Shown: in pieces, positions 23,835-38,928 of the stretch
How positions within the stretch are numbered: position 1 is the first letter of the stretch
Layout: each line of letters opens with the position of its first letter
Assembly (NCBI RefSeq): GCF_034702125.1
Contig: NW_026945753.1
Location: forward strand, 607,001 to 671,000
Origin: Engraulis encrasicolus
Lineage: Eukaryota; Chordata; Actinopteri; Clupeiformes; Engraulidae
Direction: 5' to 3'
DNA: 64,000 bases
The notes under the pieces: generated by a model
Databases searched by the model: none
Told to the model about the DNA's origin: nothing
The model's input: the letters and a program-made list of their open reading frames with translations, nothing else
Position numbers and translations under genes: made by a program

Positions 23835-25278
23835 AGTCAACATGCATCCCCCATGTCTTTCCAGGAATCAGCAGTGATCTTGACTTCCCCCTTGTGGCTC
23901 CTTTTGCTTCTCAGCTGGTTTGACAGAGGAGACACACATGTGTTGGCTTTTGTAATGTACCTACGTTTTCATACTGGTTGAGCTGAGCTGTTCACATTTG
24001 TTCTGGTTGTTGAAAGCTTGTTTTAATATTGGATTATTTACAGCAAACTGTATCCGTGCTACGTGGTTAGGCTTAATTCAGACTAGAGCAGGGCGGAACA
24101 GCAGCGAGACGACTGAGGTCTTTCTGCTTAGTTTCAGATGGTGTGTTCTACTCGGTCTTTCACTTCACTTCAGCCAATAGGCCCCTACATAATATAATTA
24201 TGCCAATATTAGGAGAAGTGTTAACTGTGGGGAACGACCTCCACGCTAAGTTTCACATGTCTATTTTAATGTCTGTATTTTTTCAATATTTTGTTAGTTT
24301 TATAATATTTGATGTCAATGGACGCTGCAGGTTGCAGCATAGGCTGCAGTTCACCCTCCTCATCTTACAGTTTATTCTCAACGATACCCTCATGTGCCAG
24401 GAGGTGGCAGTAGTGAATCAGTAATTCATTATGGGGACATCACACAAATACACTCCACCGCTGAGTTCATATATATGATATTAAAACATACAGACATTTA
24501 TAAAATACTAAGATTGCATGCCGTATTTCCATCAGAATATTATTATGTCCTACTATTGTGCAATTTTAATCAGTAATATTTTTCAGAACTCTTTTTCTTC
24601 ACACCTAGATATTTCAGTCTACCCCACTGTTGAAGACACTGGTGTAAGGTCCCTACTGTATGATACATTTCTTTGGCGTGTTTAGTCTAGAGGTATGGAG
24701 GCCCCTCATACTGTTTGTGTGTGTACACAGTAGATAATAGAATATGGTCACCACCAAGGGTGACAATTTTGACAACATTACTATTATTATTAGGCTTCAC
24801 TGCATTTAAGCTGTGAATTTACTTTATTCCTTTAGCGTATTCCTAAGTATTTTATAAAATACCAGACTTAAATGACTTACATGTCCTCATAGTTTTGAAT
24901 GAAGTAGGCAATAGTATTTATTTTGCCCCAATTCCAAGCATCAAGAGCACAGTGAGTGTAATCTTCCCATGACTCAGAGTATCATGACTCAGACTAACAT
25001 GACTCCAGGTTTTCACGTGGCAACCACATTGCTAGTTATGATCACCATTTTGTCAGAACACTATTACTTTTAGCCCTCTCCAGGTGCAAGCCGGATTGTG
25101 ATTTATTCATTTGCAAAATAAAAATCAAGGCTGAGAATTATTAATAGGCTTCTGTACCGTGAGAGGTTGTTGTGAAATGTACTGTATGTGTTTAAAATTA
25201 CTCTCATAGACAACATTTTGTGATGGTTTGATTTACAGTTGTCTTGGCACTTGTGTACTTGGTCTGTGGGGTCATTCT
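23835..25278. other. No gene seen
   Basis: AT-rich, with only short frames and no domains or clear mobile-element termini. A triplicated ATGACTCAGA-like word occurs at about 24970-25005. Confidence 0.4.
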
Positions 25279-25443
<165 letters not shown>

Positions 25444-26276
25444 TAATAATAATAATAATAATAATAATTGTATTTGTATAGCACTGTGTCATACAAGGCA
25501 TGTAACTCAAAGTGCTTAACAAATGGGAAAAAACATTGTTAGAGATAGATTTAAAAGGAGAGGTATAGAGGAGAGGCAGAAAAAGCAGGAAGGCAGAGGA
25601 AGAAGAGATAGACAGAGAATGTAGAGTCATAAGGTCAACGTAGGTTAGGACCAGGATTCTTAGATGTGTAAGGTCTATAGTGGCTGGGCCTATCATAAGT
25701 CATAGATAGTCACACAGAGATTGGGCGCTCAGGTGCGGCCCCTGGTGGCATCAGGGGTGAGGAAAAACTCCCTTTCGCTTGATTCATAGTTTGTGAGGGG
25801 GAAAAAAAGCTCAGTGAGGTCTGAGAAAAAAGACCCCCTGTAGTCAGGAAGAAACCTCAGGCAGAGACCAGCGGCCACCTAGGGGAGCCCCCTGCCAGGG
25901 CTGGTTGCGAGTAGTAAGGGCGCTGCGGCAGCTGGGACACTATGACGCCTTGGCAGCTAGGAGTTGGCAAGGATGAAGAGGTGGGTCTTCAGCTGCTTCT
26001 TAAAGGAGTCGACGGAGGTGGCTGATCGGATCTCGATGGGGAGGGCGTTCCATCTCTTGGGCGCATAGCAGGCAAACGCGGCGTCGCCGATCTTCTTCTG
26101 CGGGGGGGTGGGGGTCCTTAGCAGCTTGGCATCAGTGGACCTGAGAGCTTGAGCAGGGGCATAAAAAGAGAGCATGTCTGAGATATAGCTAGGGGCAAGT
26201 CCATTTAATGCTTTAAATGCTGTGAGCAGAATCTTAAAGTCGATTCTGTATGAGACAGGTAACCAGTGCAGGTCTG
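25444..26276 (-). mobile_element. 5'-truncated L2 LINE
   Basis: Same family as 55107-59040. The minus strand encodes the C-terminal stretch LHWLPVSYRIDFKILL, LNGLAPSYISDML and ending LKTHLFILANS (stop near 25957). A 3' untranslated region and an (ATT)n tail at 25444-25470 follow. Similarity to the longer copy stops at 26276, which marks the truncation. The C-terminal reading frame is intact here, while the longer copy is frameshifted in the same place. Confidence 0.88.
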
Positions 26277-26634
26277 TGTACTGTGACGTCACTGCTATTG
26301 GAGCACACCAACAAGGTGGGGCCCTCGCACCATGTGGGGCCCAAATCCTTGACCCCACAGGCCTACTGTACAAAGCTGGTTCAGGAGCTAACCAGGTCCA
26401 GCTTGGAGTCATCATCTTCTTAAGAAAATGAGGACCCCAGGCTCTTCTATTAGATGATTTCTTTTAACTTCCTGAGACAGCTTTGTAGTATAGGCCCCAC
26501 AAGTTTCGACCCCTTTTGCTGGGGTAGCTTTTCTGTTACTGGTAAACGTAAAAGTGAAAAAAAAAACATTTCCTCACTGACAGGTTAAGGTTAGGGATTG
26601 TTTGTTGTTGTAGGGAGGGCCCCACAAAGACATT

Positions 26635-26636
<2 letters not shown>
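26277..26636. other. No gene seen
   Basis: The segment around 26417-26463 (GAAAATGAGGAC ... CCAGGCTCTTCTATTAGATG) recurs at 29854-29893, so it is part of an unnamed dispersed repeat. Confidence 0.45.
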
Positions 26637-26689
<53 letters not shown>

Positions 26690-26690
26690 N

Positions 26691-26723
<33 letters not shown>
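26637..26723 (+). repeat. (GT)n microsatellite with an N
   Basis: A (GT)n run with one undetermined base at 26690. Confidence 0.95.
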
Positions 26724-26725
<2 letters not shown>

Positions 26726-27380
26726 CTGTTGAGACAGCGTTCATATTTGCGAACAGAAAATTAAACTGACACACAATCTTTATTGACAGGACATGTTTGT
26801 AAATTTCTGATTCTTGGAAGAAACCTTAAAGGTTCTCTAAGGAACCTTGGAGTTCTTTCCAAAACTTTTCTTTGGATGAATTTGGGAGATTAGTCTATAG
26901 AATTCTATTTTGGAATCTTGGTTGTTCATTGTATGTGGAGGCAATAGTCAGTGAACCGATAGCAGCAGTGCCCATGTTTGCAAATATAGGACTACTGTAT
27001 GTACAGAAAATAATATATGTACTTTTAAATATATTTTACAGTGCACTGCAGTAATGACTATGCTTGGATGTAGATCTGCCACCCACTTTTGGCATAACAG
27101 CAGGCAGAACTATTTCTTACTTAGTGTAAGAGCACCAAGCCCTAATCTGTTGTTACTGGAAGAGGAACAAATTTAATCTTAATCTGTGTTTGGCGGGAAA
27201 TTACAGGGCAGAAGTTGAGGTGAGGTGAGGCTTTTTGAGTTGTATAGTTACGAAGTAGAACTACTTACGTTCTCTACTTGAGAACTAAAATGCAGTGCCT
27301 GTACTTTTCCATTCAAACTGCTGCCTATTGTCCAACTTGATATATGTTTGGTGTAGTAAATCCGAGTTGATGCTTGTGTT
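26724..27380. other. No gene seen
   Basis: Nothing supported. Confidence 0.4.
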
Positions 27381-27382
27381 GG

Positions 27383-27416
27383 TTAGGGTTAGGGTTAGGG
27401 TTACAAAGATATTAAG

Positions 27417-27453
<37 letters not shown>
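27383..27453 (+). repeat. (TTAGGG)3 and (GT)n
   Basis: Three exact vertebrate telomere units at 27383-27400, then a (GT)n tract at about 27418-27452. The telomere-like part is too short to mark a chromosome event. Confidence 0.85.
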
Positions 27454-27454
<1 letters not shown>

Positions 27455-27589
27455 GTGCGCGTGCATGGTTTTTTTTGTCCCGTGTGTTTGTGTACAGAGT
27501 AACCAGATACTTCACAGCAATTCACTCAACACCTCGAGCATGCAGTCATGCAGCACATGAGCAGACATGCCTTTAAATGTATATTTATA

Positions 27590-29440
27590 GGCGGTTACTG
27601 CTCTGGTCAGACCAGCCTGTCCTCTCACTGAGGGCAACACATGTGCCGGGCGTTCTCAATGTGGGGTCAGATACGCTCTATAGAGGTGGCCCCTGCTCGT
27701 CGGAGTGGAGACTCCACCCTGAGACGGTGGGAAATAGGCCTAGTACTTGCCTTAGAAGATGACACCCACGGCCGGCTGTTCTTCTTTAGGAGTCGCTACG
27801 ACTCCGCCATGGGCACAGACGCCCTGGCTCCCCCCTGGCCAAGCGGAAGGCTCTATCTTTGCTCCTGGTGGCCCCTCGTTGGAGCGTCCGACCGTGGTTG
27901 GCATGAAATCACTAGCCTGTTTTCAGACGAGCCATGGGAGATAGGCCTAGCCTCGCGAGCCATCCTACGTACTTCCGCCAAAGGATTGGCTCCACTACTG
28001 TAGTCTGGCCGTGCTTCTCTGTGGAGTGCTTGGAGCAGTAGAATTTTGATCGCAACGCCCCCCCCCCAGAAAACAGCCAATAAGCGAATACGCCCCCCAC
28101 GTGGGGACGAAAGGGGGAGGGCGCTCGTGACAATGACGTACACATCTGCGCCAGAGCCATTGGTCAGCGCTATGTTGTTGTTGAGTAACTGCCAACGATT
28201 GGGTGAGAGGTGGCCAATAATTTCAAACCATAACTGAGTGCAAACTTCCTGTTTCCTACAATCGCTTCAGAGCAAACAAATGCCAGACCATAAATACGAA
28301 ATGAAATGATAGTATTATGGGATGGTCAGGACCAGGCTAAGATAGGTATACCCAGAGCCATCTAATAACAGAGTTACGCCACTCCCATAGACCTCTATGG
28401 ACCAATCTTTCCACAGCAATGGCGGCTCTCATGGAGCCTCACGGAGCGTTAACATGGAAATCCCCATTGACTTTAGTTCTATTAGAAGTTACTTAGTCCT
28501 AGGAGGTGGCCGTAGAACACAGAAAATGTGGTAAAGATAATGTAATTTGTTTGTACTTAATCTTTGTTTGGTATGTGATGGTTCTGTGTTAGTTTCCAAC
28601 GAACAGAAGTTTACTGTTAAGAAACATTTTAATCTACGCGAATCACATCACCAACCGACTTCCTGGTCCCCGGTTTGCGCAACTCTGTTATTAGATGGCT
28701 CTGGGCCTACCCATTAGGAGGGACTTGCTCTCTCGGGCTCACGGTGAACTCTTTCACCCACACCCAGAGTTGTGGGAGTTATGGGTTTGGCCGATTCAGG
28801 GCTGAATTCTACGTGTGGAACCGGGGTTCGAGAAAAGACCCCTCGTACCCTTGTGCTCCTGTTAAGTCTGGAGGCCATCAGCTGTGTCCTGCTCATGTCC
28901 ATCTCTTCCTTACTGGGCTTCTGTCTACACTGGCGGAGGGCTACCCCTAGGTGTCCGGTGCTACGTTTGGGAGTGATTGTAACTCCCATAGAGAGAGATG
29001 TCGAACGAAAATGGACTGGAAGATTGCCTGATGAAGGTCTAATACCGTTACGTCGTTTATTAAAGAAAGAACAGCGAAATGGTCAGTGTGCGGGAGTTTC
29101 TTTAAACTATATGAACGAAAATGGACTGAAAGAGAATATTAGGATATGTATATGTCCCCGGTTCTCTGGAGGAGACTGAAAGAGACATCTCTCTTCCGAT
29201 CCCTTCCCGTCATGGATTAGCTCAGAGGATTAGTTGTGTCTGATGACCTAATGCATGCGTGACCCAGGTTTTATACCATTCGCCAAACGGGCGATTGTGG
29301 GGCCTTGCAGCTATTCGCCTGCGCTGGTTATTACAAAGTTACTTCTGTGGATGTATGGCGATGAGGACATCCCATAGAGAGTGATGTCTCTCTCATTCTC
29401 CTTCAGAGAACTAGGGACATATGTATGTCCTAATGTTTTA
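27590..29440 (+). mobile_element. Degraded DIRS-type retrotransposon
   Basis: Translated pieces match the RT/RNase H-to-recombinase part of fish DIRS polyproteins: HVPGVLNVGSDTL and SEWRLHP (about 27620-27720), GTDALAPPWPSG (27813-27850), then, after a MITE insertion, DLLSRAHGELFHPHPELWEL (about 28722-28780). The right part (about 28970-29440) carries DIRS-type terminal motifs shared with 62440-62790: GGAGTGATTGTAACTCCCATAGAGA and ATGTCCCCGGTTCTC. Frameshifts and stops are frequent. Neither end is precisely placed. Confidence 0.65.
28351..28705. mobile_element. MITE inside the degraded DIRS element
   Basis: The ends are perfect inverted repeats over about 25 bases: CCCAGAGCCATCTAATAACA at 28351 and TGTTATTAGATGGCTCTGGG ending at 28705. 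The 355-bp interior is non-coding. It separates two pieces of one DIRS coding frame, so it is younger than the DIRS copy. Confidence 0.8.
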
Positions 29441-30600
29441 TGGTGACATTTTGAAAGTCTGATACTTTGACCATTTTAATTGATTTCCAGCTAACATCCA
29501 GCGCATATAAACTGTTCACTCACAAACCTTCAAGCATGCAATTATGCAGGCATCCCCTCTTAATATTTATTGCAATAGTAGAAGAAATATCAAAGTGCGA
29601 AGTGCTGCAATAACATTTAAAATCAGTACAATGTTAAAAGGAAGATAATATACAGTATATAGACACAATAGAAAGTATAAAACACTTTACAAAAAGAGGA
29701 TTTTGGATAAAGACATCTGTATAGTGCTGGACTCTCCAGGGGGGTACACCAAGAACATGGTTAAGTGATAAACCAGGCTTAGTTAACCATGAGGAAGTGC
29801 TAAACCTGCTAATAGATACGTTTACTACAGTACCTGAAGGCATCATTTAGCTAAGAAAATGAGGACTCCAGGCTCTTCTATTAGATGATTTACCTCTACC
29901 ACAAGGCTCACTAAAGACCCAGCTTCTTAGTACCGTATACCCCCCTGATGTCTGCAGATGCTCAGCAAATGTAAAGTGTCGGTCATGTATGATGGAGTTC
30001 TGAGGGATGATTCTGGGACTGTACGTAAGGGTTAAGTAAGTAAGTAAGTATCACACTCCAACAGGGGAACAAATGTATCTTGGCTTATTAGAATCCAGGG
30101 ATCCAATATAGAAACCTCATCCAGAATGTCCATCCAGTTCTCTGGTCAGAGGGAGCCTTAGGTTCATCCACGAAAATGCACTAGTGTTGAACTGAAAATA
30201 TACATCAAGATATGTTCAGGACTTTCCCTGACTGCAATTTCCTATGGATAACTGTTAACCCCTTAGCACAGAGCACATTGTCGCCAAAATATACTACAAA
30301 GTATACTACAAAAAGTAGGTGCTCTTTCTGGTCGTGTTAGGCTTTTTGAGTTCTCTTTTTGTTCACCCCTGGTCCAATAGATCTGATTGTGATCCCACTT
30401 GTCCCAGGTGTAACTTGTCAAACCACTGATATATTGTAACAGGCAGAGTTTGATGTCAACACGCTTTGATTAGTAGCCATCAATATGCATTAACTTAGAG
30501 TACAACCTTCTGCATGAGTTCTAGTTCATACTGCGCAAAATTCACTTTCATAGTGTTAATATTAACACTCGTAGTTGATTCTAACTCTCTGGAATTTGCT
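29441..30600. other. No gene seen
   Basis: It contains a dispersed-repeat piece at 29854-29893, a short (GTAA)n run at about 30030-30049, and a duplicated AAAATATACTACAAAGTATAC word. No coding support. Confidence 0.4.
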
Positions 30601-30606
30601 GTGTAT

Positions 30607-30612
30607 GACACA

Positions 30613-30664
<52 letters not shown>

Positions 30665-30676
30665 CACACACACAGA
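30607..30676 (+). repeat. (ACGC)n microsatellite
   Basis: About 14 ACGC units followed by (AC)n. Confidence 0.95.
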
Positions 30677-31611
30677 GGTCTGTGGATGAACATGAACACA
30701 CACAACACACAACATTATTGCAGCAGAGTGTGATATGGGGCTCAGAGATTATAACGTTGCTACTGCAATGCTGCTACTGTCATATACTGAATTATGATAC
30801 AGTAATGTGTGAAAATATAACTTGGAAAATGTTATACATATAATATTGGCACATCCTAATAAACTACATTATGAATAGACGTTTATCATATAGTTTTACT
30901 TTCATGTACTGTATTCAGAAAATCTTTATGAATGTCCACCCTCTCTATATCGTCGGCTTGCTACCAAAACTGCCTAAGTCCGATTTTGGGGTTTTCGGAA
31001 AACAGGGAAAAACTATGCGCCAAAGGGGGCGCCAAACACCAGTGGCTGTTCTAGGAAATCTGAGACCCTGGGCAAAGACCAATTGTGAGTCCCCCCTAAT
31101 AATTTTGGTCAAAGGAGATTTTTGCAGAACTTTACTCCCCTACCACATCTGCATCATCCTGTCATCCTGTCTGTGTCATTGGTCCATTACAAACAGTACC
31201 TGTCTAAGATGTTAATTTATTTTCTTTGTTTATTTTTAGTGAAGCTGCGAGTCAAACACGAAATGGCTCCTAAGGAAAACAAAACACTTTAAAATAAATA
31301 ATTTGATACATCACAACAAGAACAATGCACTGCACATTATCTTGATAATTATACTATTCTTTTTTATTTTTATTCCAAACTTAAATCCTGGAAATGGTGA
31401 ATGATTGAAATGTTTTGTGACCTTGTATTAGTCTAACATGCTGGTAAATCTAATGGCTACCAACAGATTTTCACAGTTTTCTTTTAATTATTACCACTTA
31501 CAGACATGTTAGTTTTTAATGATAACATTAATAATATTTTCATCGTTAAGCACTTTTTACCATTGTGTCAGAGCACTTGCGAGAATGGTAATACATTCAT
31601 TGCTCATACCA

Positions 31612-31760
31612 GGAAAGATCTAACTTGCAGTCACACAGGGAAAATAATGCAGTGGCGTCCAATCTCTATGTTGAGGGTCCATCAGTCATGGTGGAGGATG
31701 AAGGGGTGGGGCACTTATTTGGTCCTTGTACCTCCTCACGAACTGTCTCCTCCTTGTTTA
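31612..31760 (-). mobile_element. Diverged tRNA-SINE body
   Basis: CAGTGGCGTCC, TGAGGGTCCATCAGTCATGG and GGAGGATGAAGGGGTGGGGC follow the order of the SINE body at 14330-14420, with many substitutions. The tRNA head is not recognisable. Confidence 0.5.
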
Positions 31761-31833
31761 TCATCTTTGGTTAACTTCTGCTCTTCTCCATGCTCATAGA
31801 ACTGCCCCACCCCCCCAACCTTGCCCATGACAG

Positions 31834-31885
31834 AGGTAACCTGGTCCTTGAACTGTGCCAGGTAACCTGGTCCTTGAACTGTGCC
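31834..31885 (+). repeat. 26-bp tandem duplication
   Basis: AGGTAACCTGGTCCTTGAAC plus GTGCC-type end occurs twice in a row. Confidence 0.85.
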
Positions 31886-32342
31886 CCGCCCACTTCAACA
31901 CCATGACTGTGGCTTTCAGAACATGGTAAAGAACCACTACTGGATTCTTTACACATTGCTCTGAGACAACCCACTGAGCGTGCAAGCATGAAATACATCT
32001 TCTCACTACCGTTCTAAGTCAACATTGTAAGATGTTGGATAAATGTATGAACAAACAGACTTCCTTAGGAGGGTGTAGTCTATAGTGGTCTACAACAAAC
32101 CTGTGATGATATCAAATAATGCACCTGATTAATAATATCTCAAATCATTTCCTACAGCTTGTTTTAAGGCTACAACCATTGTGTGGTAGTACGATTACCT
32201 CAGACAGTGATGTCTAAGGATGAAGTTTTGAAACATGGCCATTGTCTTTGAAGAGGGAAAAAGACCTCTTAACAGATGTAAATAAACTGCTTCTTGCATC
32301 AAAAATGGCTAAGTCAAGTTAACCACGTCATGCACATTGGCA

Positions 32343-32494
32343 GAACAATTGTGCACAGGGCCCCAGGATGAATAAATAGGGCCCCCATACCACCTGCCAA
32401 GATCATAATAGGGCCCCTACCCCTGCCACCTGCAGGAGGGCCCTAGGCCTACAGGCAAATGCCCTCCTTGTCCTCCCTATAGCTACGTCCCTGG
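32343..32494 (-). repeat. Dispersed GGGCCC-rich repeat
   Basis: Reverse complement resembles 15228-15352, with CTATAGGG and GGGCCCTAT words in the same order. No coding capacity. Confidence 0.5.
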
Positions 32495-32693
32495 TCATTC
32501 ATTTTCTCATAGGCAGTGTGTGCCTTTATACATACAGATTTTTGACTCTGGTGACTGTTGTGATTGATCAATGACCCTGGCAGAAAGGCAGGGTGATGCA
32601 GCTGTGGTAGGGGAGTAAGTTTATGCAAAAATCTCATTTCGACCAAATTCGGACTTAGGCGGTTTTGGTAGCAAGCCGACGATATGGAATGTA

Positions 32694-32800
32694 CCCGTGC
32701 AGGTTGTTCAGCTCATGAGCCCAGTGCAGTATCAATATTCGACAATCCTCCAGGCTGAAGCTGTTTCTCTCCAAGCTATGAAATGGGGACTCCATATTCT
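32694..32800 (-). pseudogene. Decayed exon related to SPRY-gene exon 5
   Basis: The reverse complement of this interval aligns with the exon at 49867-49971. Shared stretches: intron end ACTGTGTTGTGTTTC, then AACAGCTTCAGCCTGGAGGA, then TGTCGAATATTGATACTGCA, then GGGCTCATGAGCTGAACAAC. It ends CTGCACGGG where the gene has CTGCCCCAG|GTAA, so the donor is changed. The encoded piece reads SFSLEDCRILILHWAHELNN. The TA-flanked transposon at 30950-32682 begins just beyond this exon end. Intronic sequence is shared, so the copy arose by genomic duplication, not by retroposition. Confidence 0.75.
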
Positions 32801-34683
<1,883 letters not shown>

Positions 34684-34827
34684 AAGACAGAAAGATAAGC
34701 AAGCATGCCAGAAATGCCAGAAAAAAGGCCAATCATTTCCTTGAAGGTACATGCGATCACATGTTTGTCAAAGTAATGGATTTTTTTTCTTAAATTTCCC
34801 TCACACATATACATATACTGCTGGATC

Positions 34828-34925
34828 TTACCTGGGGCTGTGTGGCCCGGGGAGAGAGCAGTTCCTGGGCCTTCAATCTCCTGTCAACCGCCTCTGGATG
34901 GTTCTCCTCCTACATGAAGACACCA
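34828..34925 (-). pseudogene. Decayed exon related to SPRY-gene exon 6
   Basis: The reverse complement aligns with the exon at 52638-52772. Shared order: intron word GTAATGTTG.GTTGGTGTC, then CATCCAGAGG, GACAGGAGA.TGAAGG, CCCAG.AACTGCTCTC, GGGCCACACAG and CCCCAGGTAA, including the donor site. The first part of the exon is deleted along with the acceptor, and a short internal segment near the 3' end is missing. Together with 32694-32800 it indicates an old duplicated copy of the SPRY gene on the opposite strand, now dead. The two remnants are not in gene order on this strand, so the copy was also rearranged. Confidence 0.75.
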
Positions 34926-35065
34926 ATGCAACATTACAGCAGCAAGGTCACTCAAGTGCCCGGGATAGTCTGATATATAATTACATCTACACAGGTGTAG
35001 TTTAGGTTCAGGTTGTATGAGTACACATGTATGAGTATCACGTGGTGTATCTGGATTTGGTGGAC

Positions 35066-35421
35066 ACACTCTAAAAAGTACTGTGTCAGAAATTACACAA
35101 CATGTGTGTGCTCAGGGACAACACATATTGTTTCAATTGTTAGATGTGTGTAAGAAAAAGGTAACAATCGTGTACGAACAAGGAATCAAAGAAACAATAA
35201 CTATTTTTGTGTAATATTCAAACCACAGTCTTGGTTTGTGATTAGTTTTTGGCAACATTGTAAATTTAAAATATATTTACGATAAGAATTATAAATGTAC
35301 AACTTTAACACAGCATTTTAACTGAATATTACACATGTTGTGTCATATTCCACACACTGTGTGTTAAAATCACCTTAACACAATACATTTGTCAAAAATG
35401 ACACATACCTTCTTTGAGTGT
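35066..35421. mobile_element. Possible MITE with ACACTC ends
   Basis: ACACTCTAAAAAGTACTGTGTCA at the left and TGACACATACCTTCTTTGAGTGT at the right are imperfect inverted repeats. The interior is AT-rich and non-coding. Confidence 0.5.
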
Positions 35422-36842
<1,421 letters not shown>

Positions 36843-37045
36843 ATTGACCATTTTGTCAGCTCTGTCACGATGAAAGCACGCCCACACAAGATCGATTTGT
36901 GTCTCTCGATGTCTCTCGTGATGTTGCCTGGAAAACTTCCAAGGAGCTATCCAACTATAGCATCCCCAGAGTTATAATCATAGCAACCAAGTCATCTAGC
37001 CACAATAAGCAACCCCCTGGCCAGTCCACAGCTGACAGGACTTGC
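36843..37045 (+). repeat. Direct duplicate left of the L1, copy 1
   Basis: The segment running from GATTGACCAT through GAAAGCACGCCCACACAAGA to CCAGTCCACAGCTGACAGG recurs at 43615-43822 in the same orientation, with small differences. Both copies are outside the L1 target duplication, so they were neighbours, about 170 bases apart, before the L1 inserted. Confidence 0.85.
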
Positions 37046-37203
37046 ATCCCCACCGCTTTAACCACAGATAAATGCTTAAAGGTGCACAGTGTAATATTTA
37101 AACTTAATAGCATATCAAACAGAACAATTTCATTTTATTAATTATTTATATGTTTATTGAAGGTATCGGTCAAATACAATGATAAAATTATACATTTGGG
37201 TTT

Positions 37204-38928
37204 TTAACTTTTCCTTAACAAATATACACAGTACAGAATCACAGATACTAAATTAGAAGCTAAATGGATTACAAAAAGGTAAATAATAATACACAATAAA
37301 AAGACATACAAAGAGTCCCAAAGAGTCTTAATGGAAGAAAATGAATGATTGCATTCAGAGAAGATTTTGCTATACATATATGAAATGAAACCTTTCTCTC
37401 TGAAAACTGGTTGCAGAAATGTGTTTTTGTCATCTTCCGGCTTAGTGGGGAAGTTAGGGGTTTCAGCTTGAATAAAGCTGCGTATCTGCAAATATTGAAA
37501 AAAATTATTTCTACCCAAGGAGAATCGTTCGGTCAGCTGCTGAAACGAGGCAAAGGTTTCATCTATGTAGAGGTCACTGAAAGAGGTGATACCTGCTTGC
37601 ACCCATGCAGAGAATGCCTTGCCCATTAATGATGGTGGAAATGAATGGTTTTGATTGATAGGACCATGAAGTAGAGATGGAGTAATGTCAAAGTGAAGCT
37701 TAAACTGTTTCCAAATTTTGAGAGTAGTCCTCACAAGTATATTTTTTGTGTATCGCACAGTGGAAGAGGTTCTAGGAGAATATAGGAGTGCTGGGAGGGA
37801 AGACGGTTTGCAGGAAGTAGCTTCCATATTGACCCAGGCGGCAGACTGTTCTACATTTGGAAGTTGTAGCCAGTAGTGAAATATACGTAGGTTGGCAGCC
37901 CAATAATAAAATTGGAAGTTTGGTAAAGCAAGGCCACCCAGAACTCTAGGTCTTTCTAAATAAAGTTTGCGGAGTCTTGAAGGCCGACCCTGCCATAGGA
38001 ATTCAGATATCAAACTGTCTAATTTACGGAAGAAAGTTTTGGTTAGGTATACTGGCAAACACTGAAAGAGGTAAGAGAATTTAGGTAGAATATTCATCTT
38101 AACCGAGTTAACGCGCCCAGCCATAGATAGGGGGAGTAAAGACCAGCGTTTAAGATCTTGTTTAGTCCTAGTTAGCAAAGGATCAAAGTTTGCTCCGAAG
38201 AGCCTTTCAAACTTATCTGTTACTTGAATACCTAGATATGTGAATTTATCAGAAACTACTTTAAATTGTATATTTGTTTGTGAAATAAAGGTACGTCCGG
38301 CTGTGTTCAAAGGAAAGATCTCGCTTTTGTCATAGTTGACCTTGTAGCCTGAAATAGCCCCAAAGGCACTAAGTGTGGAGAGTACGTTTGGCAGTGAAGA
38401 ACTCAGATTAGAAAGGAAAAGAAGTAAGTTATCTGCATACAGAGCTACCTTTTGCTCAACTTCACCCCTGAGTATTCCAGAGATCTGTGGATGAAAACGT
38501 AAAGCTACAGAGAGAGGCTCAATAGCAATTGCGAAAAGTAAAGGAGATAACGGGCAGCCCTGTCTGGTACCACGTTGAAGATTGAAGTATTCTGAGTTAA
38601 TATTGTTAGTTCTAACTGAGGCAGATGGGAGATGGTATAAGAGTTTAATCCAGGAGATGAATTTGTCACATAACCCAAACTTCTTCAGGGTGTAGAAAAG
38701 GTAATTTAACTCCACACGGTCGAAGGCCTTCTCCGCGTCCAATGCAACAACGGCCTCCGAACCGCGTGAAGGGGGAGAGTATATTATGTTAAATAGACGT
38801 CTAATGTTGAAAAAAGAATGTCTATTTTTAATAAATCCTGTTTGGTCATGAGATATCAATGAAGGTAAAATGGAGTCTAAACGCATAGCCAACACCTTAG
38901 CTAATAGCTTAGCATCTACATTGATCAA
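37204..38928 (-). pseudogene. L1 ORF2 reverse transcriptase part (frameshifted)
   Basis: This is the second half of L1 ORF2. Motifs in order: DQTGFIKNRHSFFNIRRLFN, VALDAEKAFDRVE, GTRQGCPLSPLLFAIAIEP, then LYADNLLLF where the family has YADD. A C-terminal domain with LPKFSYLFQCLP and EFLWQGRPSRL follows. The ATG at its start is internal; the true frame continues upstream (codons for SYRPISLI just before it) and joins the endonuclease half through a one-base shift in a run of A at 38969-38976. The second catalytic aspartate of YADD is Asn here, so this copy should lack polymerase activity even if the frame were continuous. Codons are otherwise open for 574 residues. Confidence 0.9.

Larger units (their letters stand above)
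30950..32682. mobile_element. TA-flanked DNA transposon with bipartite inverted ends
   Basis: TCGTCGGCTTGCTACCAAAA at 30950 pairs with TTTTGGTAGCAAGCCGACGA ending at 32682, with TA on both sides. A second inverted block, GAGATTTTTGCA ... ACTTACTCCCCTACCACA, is at about 31110-31150 on the left and 32590-32635 on the right. On the left the two blocks are pushed apart by an inserted piece at about 30990-31103. No transposase remains. It contains a diverged SINE and a GGGCCC-rich repeat. Confidence 0.7.

Noticed and set aside
26040..26415. A host gene for the minus-strand frame ending LFILANS
   Set aside because: It matches the C-terminal end of the L2 ORF at 55.6-56.3 kb and has the L2 3' region and tail.
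27383..27402. Interstitial telomere marking a chromosome fusion
   Set aside because: Only three TTAGGG units, next to a (GT)n tract; far too short for that claim.
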